NCBI RefSeq assembly: GCF_000972785.3 | Contig: NZ_CP011253.3 | Span: forward strand, 4,650,001 to 4,714,000 | Direction: 5' to 3' | Source: Pandoraea oxalativorans | GTDB lineage: Bacteria > Pseudomonadota > Gammaproteobacteria > Burkholderiales > Burkholderiaceae | Length of the DNA stretch: 64,000 bases | In this document: one piece after another, positions 1 to 8,059 of the stretch | Numbering within the stretch: position 1 is the stretch's first letter | Layout of the letters: each line of letters opens with the position of its first letter | The notes under the pieces: generated by a model | What the model saw: only the letters and a program-made list of their open reading frames with translations | Database searches by the model: none | What the model was told of the DNA's origin: nothing | Position numbers and translations under genes: made by a program

Positions 1-1181
1 GCTGCGATGAACACACGATCCCAGTGACCGCCGACAGCCAGCACCGAAGCCAGCGGCACCAGCAACGCGGCCGTGCCCTTGGCGGTGTACAGCGTGCCCG
101 CGTTCGATGCGGCGTTCTTGCTGCCGAACGTGTCCGCACATAGCGCCGGGAAGATCGAGAAGATTTCGCCCCAGCACAGGAAGGTCATCGCCGCGAAGAA
201 CACGAACATGTACGGGTTCTGACCGAAGTGCATCAGACCGAGCATCGCCACGCCTTCCCCAAGGAAGATGATGAACATGGCGTTCTCACGACCGATCTTG
301 TCCGAGACGAAGCCGCACAGCGGACGCGTAAAGCCGTTGCACAGATTGTCGATCGACAGCGTCATCGTCAGCAGCGGCAGCGTTGCGCCGAACAGCGTCA
401 TCGGCATGGAAGCAATGCCATAGTCCTTCGCGATCGGACCGATCTGCGCCGTGGCCATCAGACCACCCGCCGCCACCGCAACGAAGCAGATGTAGATCAC
501 CCAGAACACCGGCGTGCGAATCATCTGGCCCGACGTGTAGTCCTGTTTCGTCGCCAGATTGCGGCGCGACACCGTCACACCCTTCGGTGCACGCGGCTTG
601 ACCAGCAGCAGCGCGAGGATGAAGATCGCCACGCCCTGCACAATGCCGAAGTTGAAGAACGCCGCCTCGTAGCCCGACGATTTGATCATGTTCGCGATCG
701 GAATCACGGTGATGGCAGCGCCCGCACCGAAACCCGCCGCCGTCAGACCGGCCGCCAGACCGCGCTTGTCCGGGAACCACTTCAGGGCATTACCCACGCA
801 GGTGCCATATACGCAACCTGCGCCGATACCGGCAATGACCGCCGCCGTATAGAGCACGGTCAGCGACTCGGCGTAGGAATACATGATCCACGACAGCCCG
901 ACACAAACCGCACCGCCGGCCACCACGGGACGCGGCCCGAAGCGATCCACCAGCCAGCCCTCGATCGGGACCAGCCACGTTTCCACCACGATGAATATCG
1001 AGAACGCCACCTGAATCGCCGCGACGCCCCAGTTGTGCTTCGCTTGCATCGGCTCGACGAACAACGTCCACGAATACTGCAAATTGGCCACAAGGCCCAT
1101 ACAGATGATGCCGATCACCAGTTGTGACCAGCGCCCTCCCAGAAAAGAGGTCTTCTCCTCCGGTTGCGCAGCTGCTTGCAT
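1..1181 (-). CDS. oxlT: Oxalate/formate antiporter, MFS family (3' end outside window)
   Basis: Reading from ATG at 1181, the frame is open to the window edge (about 393 codons) and encodes a hydrophobic MFS carrier. It begins MQAAAQPEEK, then transmembrane segments start near residue 20. The loop 2-3 MFS signature is visible as GWLVDRFGPR (about residues 75-84), and a second copy, GFVSDKIGRE, lies in the second half. Asn/Gly-rich helices such as AGIGAGCVYGTCVGNA are typical of OxlT. The family exchanges extracellular oxalate for cytoplasmic formate across the inner membrane, generating proton motive force when coupled to oxalyl-CoA decarboxylation. An AGGAGG ribosome binding site lies at 1188-1193, six bases before the ATG. 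OxlT of Oxalobacter is about 418 residues, so only a short C-terminal tail is missing. A monocarboxylate MFS carrier is the alternative call. Confidence 0.85.
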   Translation of the reverse strand, partial: MQAAAQPEEKTSFLGGRWSQLVIGIICMGLVANLQYSWTLFVEPMQAKHNWGVAAIQVAFSIFIVVETWLVPIEGWLVDRFGPRPVVAGGAVCVGLSWIMYSYAESLTVLYTAAVIAGIGAGCVYGTCVGNALKWFPDKRGLAAGLTAAGFGAGAAITVIPIANMIKSSGYEAAFFNFGIVQGVAIFILALLLVKPRAPKGVTVSRRNLATKQDYTSGQMIRTPVFWVIYICFVAVAAGGLMATAQIGPIAKDYGIASMPMTLFGATLPLLTMTLSIDNLCNGFTRPLCGFVSDKIGRENAMFIIFLGEGVAMLGLMHFGQNPYMFVFFAAMTFLCWGEIFSIFPALCADTFGSKNAASNAGTLYTAKGTAALLVPLASVLAVGGHWDRVFIA

Positions 1182-1413
1182 GACTTGCCTCCTGTTCCTG
1201 TCAGACGATTGACGACGGCCCGCGTTTTCGTTGTGCGGTGCCCGCCGTCATCGCGTGCTGTCGCGCGCCCCCAAAGAGACTGGGGATGTCGCGCAAACGG
1301 CACGCCTCCTGGCGTTGCGTGCGGCTCATGCTGGCCGCTTGATCGTGGAGCACTGCCTGGCGGCAGGCTCGCAGGGCTTAGGCCCCGGCTGACTGACTCT
1401 CGGAAGTGCCAAA

Positions 1414-1466
1414 GGACCCTTCCGGTCCCCTCCTCGGCGCGGCGACGCAGACTTTTGAGGGTCCGC
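1414..1466 (-). ncRNA. Candidate structured RNA domain, proximal copy, in oxlT leader
   Basis: On the minus strand CCCTC (inside 1456-1463) can pair with GAGGGG (about 1426-1432) leaving one bulged G. The segment after the first arm contains TCTGCG and the segment before the second arm contains GCGCC. A short hairpin GGACC-N5-GGTCC (1414-1428) follows immediately. The same arrangement recurs about 150 nt upstream. This is pairing seen by eye; function is unknown. Confidence 0.3.
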
Positions 1467-1574
1467 GCTGGCAAGTTGCCGGCTGCCGAAGGGTGACTGG
1501 TGAATAAATTCGAGTGCGGACTGGCCTGCGCTGTCGGCGTGTCGCGATGGACCGCACGGATCGCATCGCAGACC

Positions 1575-1663
1575 AAGTCCCCTCACTCAGGCGGGCGCGC
1601 CTCGCGGACGCGTGATCGCCAGATCGCCTGCCCGCAACGGGCGGCAGGCAGATGAGGGACACC
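1575..1663 (-). ncRNA. Candidate structured RNA domain, distal copy, in oxlT leader
   Basis: An outer stem pairs TGAGGGAC (1653-1660) with GTCCCCTCA (1577-1585), with the same bulged G seen in the proximal copy. It encloses a strong hairpin, GCCTGCCCGC (1626-1635) with GCGGCAGGC (1641-1649) around a five-base loop, plus a second GC-rich segment. The layout resembles a three-way junction closed by a basal stem. It lies about 400 nt upstream of the oxlT start codon on the coding strand. Confidence 0.35.
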
Positions 1664-1851
1664 CCAGGGCACGAATGTCTTGCGTGACCACTGGCGGCGG
1701 ATAGGACTGGACAGCCGGTGCGGACTCAACGTCGCACGAAGACTGCCCGAAAGGAAATGTGTACTTACCCACTGATGTCTCCGATGACTACCGTGCCGCG
1801 CCGACGCCCACCCGGAAATTTCACAGGTCCTGTCGGGGCCGGTTCGACACT

Positions 1852-1875
1852 TTGAATCTGATATACAAGATTCAA
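1852..1875. promoter_or_regulatory. Perfect inverted repeat in AT-rich patch; candidate operator
   Basis: TTGAATCT (1852-1859) and AGATTCAA (1868-1875) are perfect 8-bp arms around an 8-base spacer, inside the only strongly AT-rich patch of the region. Position and symmetry fit a dimeric regulator controlling oxlT transcription. The regulator is not known; the adjacent GntR protein is one candidate. Confidence 0.4.
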
Positions 1876-2184
1876 TATATCGAATTAAGTATTTTTTATG
1901 GTTCCAAAATTAGTCGATGGCCGAACCACTGTCAACCCGAAAGCGCCCGTATATCGGCGTCGGGCGTGCGGTGAAGGCGTTTAGCAGTGGCGGCAGACGT
2001 AAGCGCTCGATAACTCGGGAACCGAGGTAAACCGCGCCATTGCGGGGCGTGCGGTGTGCTGACATGGGCACAGCCGCCCCCGGGCGACGTACGTCGCCGC
2101 AGGAGAGGGTCAGGGAAAACGATGAGGTTTTCGCGGGTGGGGTTTGCCCTCGGACGAGGGCCCCGCCGATACGATAAATCGGGG

Positions 2185-3018
2185 TCAGACCGGCTCGACG
2201 TCGCCCGAATTGTTGCGGATGAAGGTGAGATGTTCGCGCAGCGAACGTTGTGCACTACCGGCATCGTGCGATGCCACTGCATTGAAGATGCGACGATGCT
2301 GATCGATCAGCTCTGCCAGATCGGCGCCGTGCCCGACGATGGCGCGGTAATTGTCGACGACCGAGCCGCGCAGCAGTTCGAAGATCGCATGCATCAGATG
2401 CACCAGCACGAGGTTATGCGTCGCCTCGGCCAGCGCCAAATGGAAATGTGCATCCAGCTCGGGCACGCGCGTGAGTAACGACTGGCCGCGTGCGTCGCCC
2501 TCCCCGTCCAGTCCGTCGCGGCCAGCGGCATAGGCGGCTTCCAGTGCTTCGAGCGCCTGCGCGAGACGAGCGATGTCTTCCGGCGTCGCGCGCTCGGCCG
2601 CCAGCTCCACGGCCTTGGCTTCGAGCACTTCGCGCATCTCCAGCACATCGTCGACGGTCTTGCTGTGTCGCGACATCAATTGCGACAACGGCTCGGCGAG
2701 CAGCGGCTGACTCGCGTTGGCCACGAGATAACCGCCGCCTGCCCGGCCGACGATCAGCCCGCGCGACTCCAGCCGCAACAGCGCTTCACGCAACGACGGG
2801 CGCGACACCCCCATCTGCTGCGCCAGATCCCGCTCGGACGGCAGCGCCGAGCCTGGCGCGAGCCGACCTTCGACGACCATCGTCTCCAGTTGCTCATAGA
2901 CCATGTCGGACAGACGCAGGCGCGGCGGGGGCGTGACCGGCGCAAAGCTCGCAACCGTGCCCGAAGGCTCGCTGGCGGAAAAAGTGGACATAGGCAAGGA
3001 CGACTCGTTGGACGACAT
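2185..3018 (-). CDS. glcC: GlcC-like GntR/FCD transcriptional regulator
   Basis: A FadR-subfamily GntR regulator of about 277 residues. After a Ser/Thr-rich N-terminus comes a winged helix-turn-helix (LSDMVYEQLETMVVEGRLAPG through VSRPSLREALLRLESRGLI). An FCD effector domain with the usual ligand residues follows (MREVLEAKAVELAA; ELDAHFHLALAEATHN; HRRIFNAVASHD). It is divergent from glcDEF, the classical place of the glycolate-responsive activator/repressor GlcC. Start codon choice is uncertain: ATG at 3018 is used here, ATG at 2991 is also possible, and neither has a strong ribosome binding site. The ligand is inferred from context to be glycolate, glyoxylate or a related acid. Confidence 0.8.
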   Translation of the reverse strand: MSSNESSLPMSTFSASEPSGTVASFAPVTPPPRLRLSDMVYEQLETMVVEGRLAPGSALPSERDLAQQMGVSRPSLREALLRLESRGLIVGRAGGGYLVANASQPLLAEPLSQLMSRHSKTVDDVLEMREVLEAKAVELAAERATPEDIARLAQALEALEAAYAAGRDGLDGEGDARGQSLLTRVPELDAHFHLALAEATHNLVLVHLMHAIFELLRGSVVDNYRAIVGHGADLAELIDQHRRIFNAVASHDAGSAQRSLREHLTFIRNNSGDVEPV

Positions 3019-3125
3019 GTCGGCTTCGGCTCTCGACGGAAAAATCACAGACGCCACGATACAGGATGCGGCTTCGCTCAGGGCGCACCGACCGCCCACC
3101 GCTCGGCCGCACTAGAGGATCGACG

Positions 3126-3141
3126 TTAAACCTAGGGTTAA
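3126..3141. promoter_or_regulatory. Palindromic TTAAACCTAGGGTTAA element in glcC-glcD promoter
   Basis: TTAAACCTAGGGTTAA is a near-perfect inverted repeat (AACC-N3-GGTT core) between the divergent glcC and glcD genes. Its 12-base core AAACCTAGGGTT recurs at 29914-29925 in front of another GntR/FCD regulator. It may be a regulator site or part of the promoter. Confidence 0.4.
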
Positions 3142-3190
3142 CCCGCTAGTCGGAATCAGATCATTCCCTTTACGATGACGTCATCCGACA

Positions 3191-3204
3191 ACTGGTCGAC
3201 CAGT
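3191..3204. promoter_or_regulatory. Perfect palindrome ACTGGTCGACCAGT; candidate GlcC operator
   Basis: A 14-bp perfect palindrome containing the TGGT...ACCA half-sites typical of FadR/GntR-family operators. A further partial copy (ACCAGTAGACCA) follows at about 3207-3218. It lies just downstream of the first possible ATG of glcD (3175), which argues that translation starts further downstream. Confidence 0.5.
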
Positions 3205-3267
3205 CTACCAGTAGACCACGCCCCGTCAATGTCATTACACGTCAACGATCGTCCGAGAGCAAGCCAG

Positions 3268-4869
3268 ATGGCATCGAATGCGTCGCCCCTTCCTTCTCCC
3301 GCGTCAGCGCCGCCGCAGACACCTGCAACGCCGACGTCGTCGGGTTCTGCGGTGGTGTCCGCCGCCTTCGATACCGCCCGCGCCAACGAGCCGGTCTTCG
3401 ACACGCTGAACGACGCCACCCGCACGGCCCGGCTCGCCACATTGCGCGCCGCCGTGCCCGACGCCCAGTGGCTCACCGACCGCGAACAGATCACGCCGTA
3501 CGAATGCGACGGTCTGGCCGCCTATCGCAAGCTGCCGCTGGCCGTGGTGTTGCCCGCCGACGAAGATCAGGTTTGCCGCATTCTTCGGGCATGCCACGCG
3601 AACAACGTCCCCGTCGTGCCACGCGGCGCGGGCACCGGCCTGTCCGGCGGCGCCATGCCGATCACAGACGGCATCGTGCTTTCGCTGGCGAAGTTCAAGC
3701 GCATTCTGGAAGTCGACGCCTACGCCCGCACTGCCACCGTGCAACCGGGCGTGCGCAACCTTGCCGTCTCGGAAGCCGCTGCGCCCTACGGGCTTTACTA
3801 CGCGCCGGATCCGTCCTCGCAAATCGCCTGCACCATCGGTGGCAACGTCTCCGAGAATTCCGGCGGCGTGCACTGCCTGAAGTACGGCCTCACCGTGCAC
3901 AACGTCCTGCGCGTGCGCGCGGTGACGATGGACGGCGAGATCGTCGAATTCGGCTCCCACGCGCTCGACTCGCCCGGCCTCGACCTGCTGTCGGTGTTCA
4001 TCGGCAGCGAGGGGATGTTCTGCGTCGTGACGGAAATCACGGTCAAGCTCGTGCCCAAGCCGCAAGTCCAGCAAGTCATCATGGCGAGCTTCGACGACGT
4101 CGAAGCGGGCGGTAACGCGGTCGCCGCGATCATCGCTGCCGGCATCATCCCGGCGGGTCTGGAGATGATGGACAAACCGGCGACGCAGGCCGTCGAAGAG
4201 TTCGTGCACGCCGGTTACGATCTGAACGCTGCCGCCATCCTGCTGTGCGAATCCGACGGCACGCCCGAGGAAGTCGCTGAAGAAATCGCCCGCGTCTCGG
4301 CCGTTTTGCGCGCCTCGGGCGCGACCCGCATTCAGGTTTCGGCCTCCGAAGCGGAGCGTCTGCGCTTCTGGTCCGGCCGAAAGAACGCCTTCCCCGCCGC
4401 CGGGCGCATCTCGCCCGACTACTACTGTATGGACGGCACCATTCCGCGTCGCACGATCGGCACGCTACTCAAGCGCATCGAGGCGATGGAGGTGCAGTAC
4501 GGTCTGCGCTGCATCAACGTCTTCCACGCGGGCGATGGCAATATGCACCCGCTGATCCTGTTCAACGGCAACGATCTGGACGAATGGCACCGCGCCGAAG
4601 CGTTCGGCAGCGACATTCTCGAAGCGTGCGTGGAACTGGGCGGGACGGTGACCGGCGAACACGGCGTGGGCATCGAGAAGATCAACTCGATGTGCGTGCA
4701 GTTTTCCGAAGAAGAGCGCGACGCGTTCTTCGCCGTGAAGCGCGCCTTCGATCCCGCGGGTCTGCTCAACGCCGACAAAGGCATTCCCACGCGCGCGCGC
4801 TGTGCCGAGTACGGCAAGATGCATGTGCGCGGCGGCCTGCTCCCCCATCCCGAATTGCCGAGGTTCTGA
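3268..4869 (+). CDS. glcD: Glycolate oxidase subunit GlcD, FAD-binding
   Basis: FAD-linked subunit of the membrane-associated glycolate oxidase that converts glycolate to glyoxylate. The protein closely follows E. coli GlcD: ITPYECDGLAAYRKLPL, PRGAGTGLSGGA (FAD pyrophosphate loop), YYAPDPSSQIACTIGGNV, then the C-terminal FAD-oxidase region with SPDYYCMDGTIPRR, NVFHAGDGNMHPL and GEHGVGIEKI. From ATG 3268 it has 533 residues, against 499 in E. coli. Starts at 3175 or 3229 are also in frame, but they add a low-complexity Ser/Pro/Ala stretch, and the first lies upstream of a palindrome that looks like the operator. The stop overlaps the glcE start (TGATG). Confidence 0.93.
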   Translation: MASNASPLPSPASAPPQTPATPTSSGSAVVSAAFDTARANEPVFDTLNDATRTARLATLRAAVPDAQWLTDREQITPYECDGLAAYRKLPLAVVLPADEDQVCRILRACHANNVPVVPRGAGTGLSGGAMPITDGIVLSLAKFKRILEVDAYARTATVQPGVRNLAVSEAAAPYGLYYAPDPSSQIACTIGGNVSENSGGVHCLKYGLTVHNVLRVRAVTMDGEIVEFGSHALDSPGLDLLSVFIGSEGMFCVVTEITVKLVPKPQVQQVIMASFDDVEAGGNAVAAIIAAGIIPAGLEMMDKPATQAVEEFVHAGYDLNAAAILLCESDGTPEEVAEEIARVSAVLRASGATRIQVSASEAERLRFWSGRKNAFPAAGRISPDYYCMDGTIPRRTIGTLLKRIEAMEVQYGLRCINVFHAGDGNMHPLILFNGNDLDEWHRAEAFGSDILEACVELGGTVTGEHGVGIEKINSMCVQFSEEERDAFFAVKRAFDPAGLLNADKGIPTRARCAEYGKMHVRGGLLPHPELPRF

Positions 4870-6038
4870 TGTCCCAAGCCCTTCAGACGGCGTCGGTTGT
4901 GCCGCTTACGCCACCGTCTCCATGGTCATCCCCCGACAGCGAAGCGAGCTGCGCCGCACAAGCGCTCGCGACGATCCGCGAGCGTGTGCTCGCCGCGACC
5001 GCTAGCGGTGTGCCGCTCGACATTCAGGGTGGCGGCACCAAACGCTGGTACGGTGAGACGCCAGTGGGCGAGCCGCTCGACGTGCGCGCCTATCGCGGCA
5101 TCGTCTCGTACGATCCGGCCGAACTGGTGATCACCGCGCGCGCGGGCACCCCGCTCGCGGAGATCGAAGCCGCGCTCGCCGAGCGTGGCCAGATGCTGCC
5201 GTTCGAGCCGCCCCACTTCGGCCCCGGCGCGACGCTGGGCGGATGCATCGCCGCCGGTCTCGCCGGGCCGCGCCGCCCGCATGTCGGTGCGCCGCGCGAC
5301 TTCGTGCTCGGCGCTGTCGTGATGAACGGACACGGCCAGGTGTTGCATTTCGGCGGACAGGTGATGAAGAACGTGGCGGGCTACGACGTCTCGCGCGTGC
5401 TCGCCGGTGCGCTCGGCACACTGGGTATCCTGCTGGAACTCTCGATCAAGGTACTGCCCTGTCCGGTCGCAGAAGCGACGTTGCACTTCGAACTGCCGCA
5501 GGCGCAGGCCATCGACCAACTCAACCGCTGGGGCGGTCAGCCGCTGCCGCTCATGGGCTCGGCGTGGCACGACGGTGTGCTGAGGGTGCGCCTCGGCGGG
5601 GCTGCCGCCGCCATCGACGCCGCCCGCGCGACCATGGGCGGCCGTCACGTCGATGCCCTCGAAGCGCATACCTTCTGGACGTCGCTGCGCGAGCAAACGC
5701 ACCCGTTCTTCGCCACCGCGCCGGTACAAGGCGACGGGCAGCCGCTGTGGCGTCTGTCGCTGCCGCCGACCACGCCGCCGCTGACGGGCGGCGACGAGCA
5801 TCTCGTCGAATGGGGTGGCGCACAACGGTGGTGGATCACGCCGCGCCCGGCCGACGAAATTCGCGCAATCGCCGCAGCGGTCGGCGGGCATGCTACGCTG
5901 TTTCGCCACGGCAGCAAGTCGGCCGGCGTCGAGCGCGTGTTTACGCCTCAGAGCGCTGCGCTGCGAGCTATCGGCGAGCGTCTGCAACAAGCATTCGATC
6001 CGAGCCGCATCTTCAACCGTCATCGGTTGTACCGGTAA
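4869..6038 (+). CDS. glcE: Glycolate oxidase subunit GlcE, FAD-binding
   Basis: 389 residues, starting at the ATG that shares its A with the glcD stop codon, so the two are translationally coupled. The PCMH-type FAD-binding domain is visible: IQGGGTKRWYG, ELVITARAGTPLAEIE, LPFEPPHFGPGATLGGCIAAGLAGPRR and FGGQVMKNVAGYDVSRVLAGALGTLG. The C-terminal part contains KSAGVERVFTP and ends FDPSRIFNRHRLYR, as in GlcE proteins. It is the second flavoprotein of glycolate oxidase, working with GlcD and the iron-sulfur subunit GlcF encoded 18 bp downstream. Confidence 0.93.
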   Translation: MSQALQTASVVPLTPPSPWSSPDSEASCAAQALATIRERVLAATASGVPLDIQGGGTKRWYGETPVGEPLDVRAYRGIVSYDPAELVITARAGTPLAEIEAALAERGQMLPFEPPHFGPGATLGGCIAAGLAGPRRPHVGAPRDFVLGAVVMNGHGQVLHFGGQVMKNVAGYDVSRVLAGALGTLGILLELSIKVLPCPVAEATLHFELPQAQAIDQLNRWGGQPLPLMGSAWHDGVLRVRLGGAAAAIDAARATMGGRHVDALEAHTFWTSLREQTHPFFATAPVQGDGQPLWRLSLPPTTPPLTGGDEHLVEWGGAQRWWITPRPADEIRAIAAAVGGHATLFRHGSKSAGVERVFTPQSAALRAIGERLQQAFDPSRIFNRHRLYR

Positions 6039-6056
6039 TTCGCTAACTACAGAACG

Positions 6057-7307
6057 ATGCAAACGAACCTCGCAGAATTCCTTCGTCAGACACCGGACGG
6101 CGACGAAGCCGAAGCCATTCTCCGCAAATGCGTGCATTGCGGATTCTGTACCGCAACCTGCCCGACCTATCAGTTGCTGGGCGACGAACTCGACGGTCCG
6201 CGCGGACGTATCTATCTGATCAAGCAGATGGTCGAAGGCCAGAGCGTGACGCGCGAAACGCAGCGTCACCTCGATCGCTGCCTGACCTGCCGCAGTTGCG
6301 AATCGACCTGCCCCTCGGGCGTGCAGTACGGGCGTCTGGCCGACATCGGCCGTCGTCATATCGACGCCAAGGTCGGCCGTCCTGCGGGCGAGCGCGCCGT
6401 GCGCTGGACCCTCGCCCACGTGTTACCCAACCGCACCCTGTTCTCCCCCGCCCTGCGCCTCGGCCAGCAGTTCCGCACGCTCCTGCCGCGTTCGCTGCGC
6501 GAGAAAGTCCCGCACCGTCAACGCTCCGGCAGTTGGCCCCAAGCGAAGCACGCGCGCCGCATGCTGATGCTCGAAGGCTGCGTGCAACCGGCCATGCTGC
6601 CGAACGTCAATAAGGCCACCGCCCGCGTGCTCGACGCCCTCGGTATCGAGATGGTGCGCCCTTCGTCCGCTGGCTGCTGCGGCGCGATCCGTCTGCACCT
6701 GAACTATCACGACGACGGTCTCGACGATGCCCGCCGCAACATCGACGCCTGGTGGCCGGAGATCGAAGCCGGTACGGAAGCCATCGTGATCAACGCGTCG
6801 GGGTGTGGTGCAACGATCAAGGAATACGGCCACCTGCTGCGTCACGATCCGAAGTACGCGGGCAAGGCACAGCGCGTGTCCGAACTTGCGCGCGATCTGT
6901 CCGAAGTGCTGCTCGACAATCTGGAAGCGCTGCAAAAACGCGTACCTAACCGTAAAGCGGGCAAGATCGCCTATCACCCGCCCTGCACGCTGCAACACGG
7001 CCAACAACTCAAGGGGGTGGTGGAGAAGGTACTCGCCGGTGTGGGTGTGAACGTCACGCTGCCGCAGGACAGTCACATCTGCTGCGGCTCGGCCGGGACC
7101 TATTCCGTCACACAACCGGACCTGTCGCATCAGTTGCGCGACGCCAAATGGAAGTCGCTCGACGCCCTCGAACCCGAACTGGTCGTGTCGGCCAACGTCG
7201 GTTGTATCTGTCATCTACAGGCGACCACCAAGGGCGAACACGCCCGCGACCACGCCCCGGTACAACACTGGGTCGAATTGCTCGACCGGATGATCGCAAC
7301 GGCCTGA
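6057..7307 (+). CDS. glcF: Glycolate oxidase iron-sulfur subunit GlcF
   Basis: 416 residues. Two 4Fe-4S ferredoxin motifs lie at the N-terminus (CVHCGFCTATCP near residue 25 and CLTCRSCESTCP near residue 75). Two cysteine-rich CCG domains follow (LEGCVQP...SAGCCGAIRLH, and HPPCTLQHGQQ...ICCGSAGTYSVTQP). This is the architecture of GlcF, which passes electrons from the flavin subunits to the quinone pool at the membrane. It closes the glcDEF operon. glcG and the malate synthase gene glcB, often found next to it in enterobacteria, are absent here. Confidence 0.93.
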   Translation: MQTNLAEFLRQTPDGDEAEAILRKCVHCGFCTATCPTYQLLGDELDGPRGRIYLIKQMVEGQSVTRETQRHLDRCLTCRSCESTCPSGVQYGRLADIGRRHIDAKVGRPAGERAVRWTLAHVLPNRTLFSPALRLGQQFRTLLPRSLREKVPHRQRSGSWPQAKHARRMLMLEGCVQPAMLPNVNKATARVLDALGIEMVRPSSAGCCGAIRLHLNYHDDGLDDARRNIDAWWPEIEAGTEAIVINASGCGATIKEYGHLLRHDPKYAGKAQRVSELARDLSEVLLDNLEALQKRVPNRKAGKIAYHPPCTLQHGQQLKGVVEKVLAGVGVNVTLPQDSHICCGSAGTYSVTQPDLSHQLRDAKWKSLDALEPELVVSANVGCICHLQATTKGEHARDHAPVQHWVELLDRMIATA

Positions 7308-7575
7308 ACGACCCGGGCAATCCTGCGCGACGCAAGCCATTCGGGGCGACCGGAGTGGCCTGCATCGCCACCACCACACGCTTATTATCCCTTTCGACGG
7401 GACAATCAATCCCTTCACCGCTCGTTTATCTGCACGATCCCGCTCCCTAGAATTGGGGTTAAGTCAGTCGTCGACGCCACGTCATCGTTCAATCCATCGT
7501 TCAATCGCCGTGGAAATCCGCCGATGGCCGAGCCGACCCTTAGCCCGTATTCCGATTCCCTCACCGGAGCTTGTC

Positions 7576-7980
7576 ATGATCGATACCAAAACCGCCCCGT
7601 ACGCTGCCCTGCTGCTGCGCGTCTCGCTGGGTATCCTGTTCCTTTCGCACCTGTCGCTCAAAGTGTTCGTCTTCACCGTGCCCGGCTTTGTCGGCTTCAT
7701 GGGCTCGCTTGGCCTGCCGCCGGTCGTCGCTTATGTCACGATGGCACTGGAACTGATCGGCGGCCTTATGCTGATCAGCGGTTTCTACGCCCGCTGGGCC
7801 GCCTTGCCGCTCGCCGCACTGATGCTCGGCACGATTGTGTCGGTGCACGGCCACAACGGCTGGTTGTTCACCAACAAGGGCGGCGGCTGGGAATTCCCGG
7901 CGTTCTGGGTCGTGGGCCTGCTGGTGGTCGCGTTACTGGGCGATGGCGCCTTCGCGATTCGCCGCAATCGCGCCGCCTGA
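7576..7980 (+). CDS. DoxX family inner-membrane protein
   Basis: 134-residue, four-helix membrane protein. It shows the DoxX pattern: RVSLGILFLSHLSLKVF in helix 1, a conserved Gly-rich loop GFMGSLGLPPVVAYVTMALELIGGLMLISGFYARWAALPLAALM, and a final helix. ATG 7576 is chosen because CGGAG at 7565-7569 is well placed; upstream in-frame codons add a non-hydrophobic Arg-rich stretch. DoxX-like proteins have been tied to quinone-linked oxidation and oxidative-stress complexes, but the substrate here cannot be told from sequence. It is about 270 bp downstream of glcF and probably separately transcribed. Confidence 0.85.
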   Translation: MIDTKTAPYAALLLRVSLGILFLSHLSLKVFVFTVPGFVGFMGSLGLPPVVAYVTMALELIGGLMLISGFYARWAALPLAALMLGTIVSVHGHNGWLFTNKGGGWEFPAFWVVGLLVVALLGDGAFAIRRNRAA

Positions 7981-8059
7981 CGCGCTAAGCCTGCCGAGTC
8001 GTGCGTCGCCCTATCCTGTCGTGATGTCGTTTAGCGTTTGTTTTGCCGGAGTGAATGCC

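Larger units (their letters stand above)
1182..2184. other. 1 kb non-coding region upstream of oxlT; candidate structured leader
   Basis: No reading frame here looks like a protein; the open frames have the Arg/Pro/Ser-rich composition of shadow frames in GC-rich DNA. The stretch holds the oxlT ribosome binding site, two self-complementary domains (about 1414-1466 and 1577-1660) and a sharply AT-rich patch (about 1850-1915). On the minus strand the AT-rich patch is the obvious promoter candidate, which would give oxlT a leader of roughly 650 nt containing both domains. I could not match the domains to a named riboswitch class. Confidence 0.6.

Noticed and set aside
1182..1700. Glycine, TPP or cobalamin riboswitch in the oxlT leader
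   Set aside because: None of the conserved cores I know for these classes can be found in the sequence, so only an unnamed structured region is claimed.
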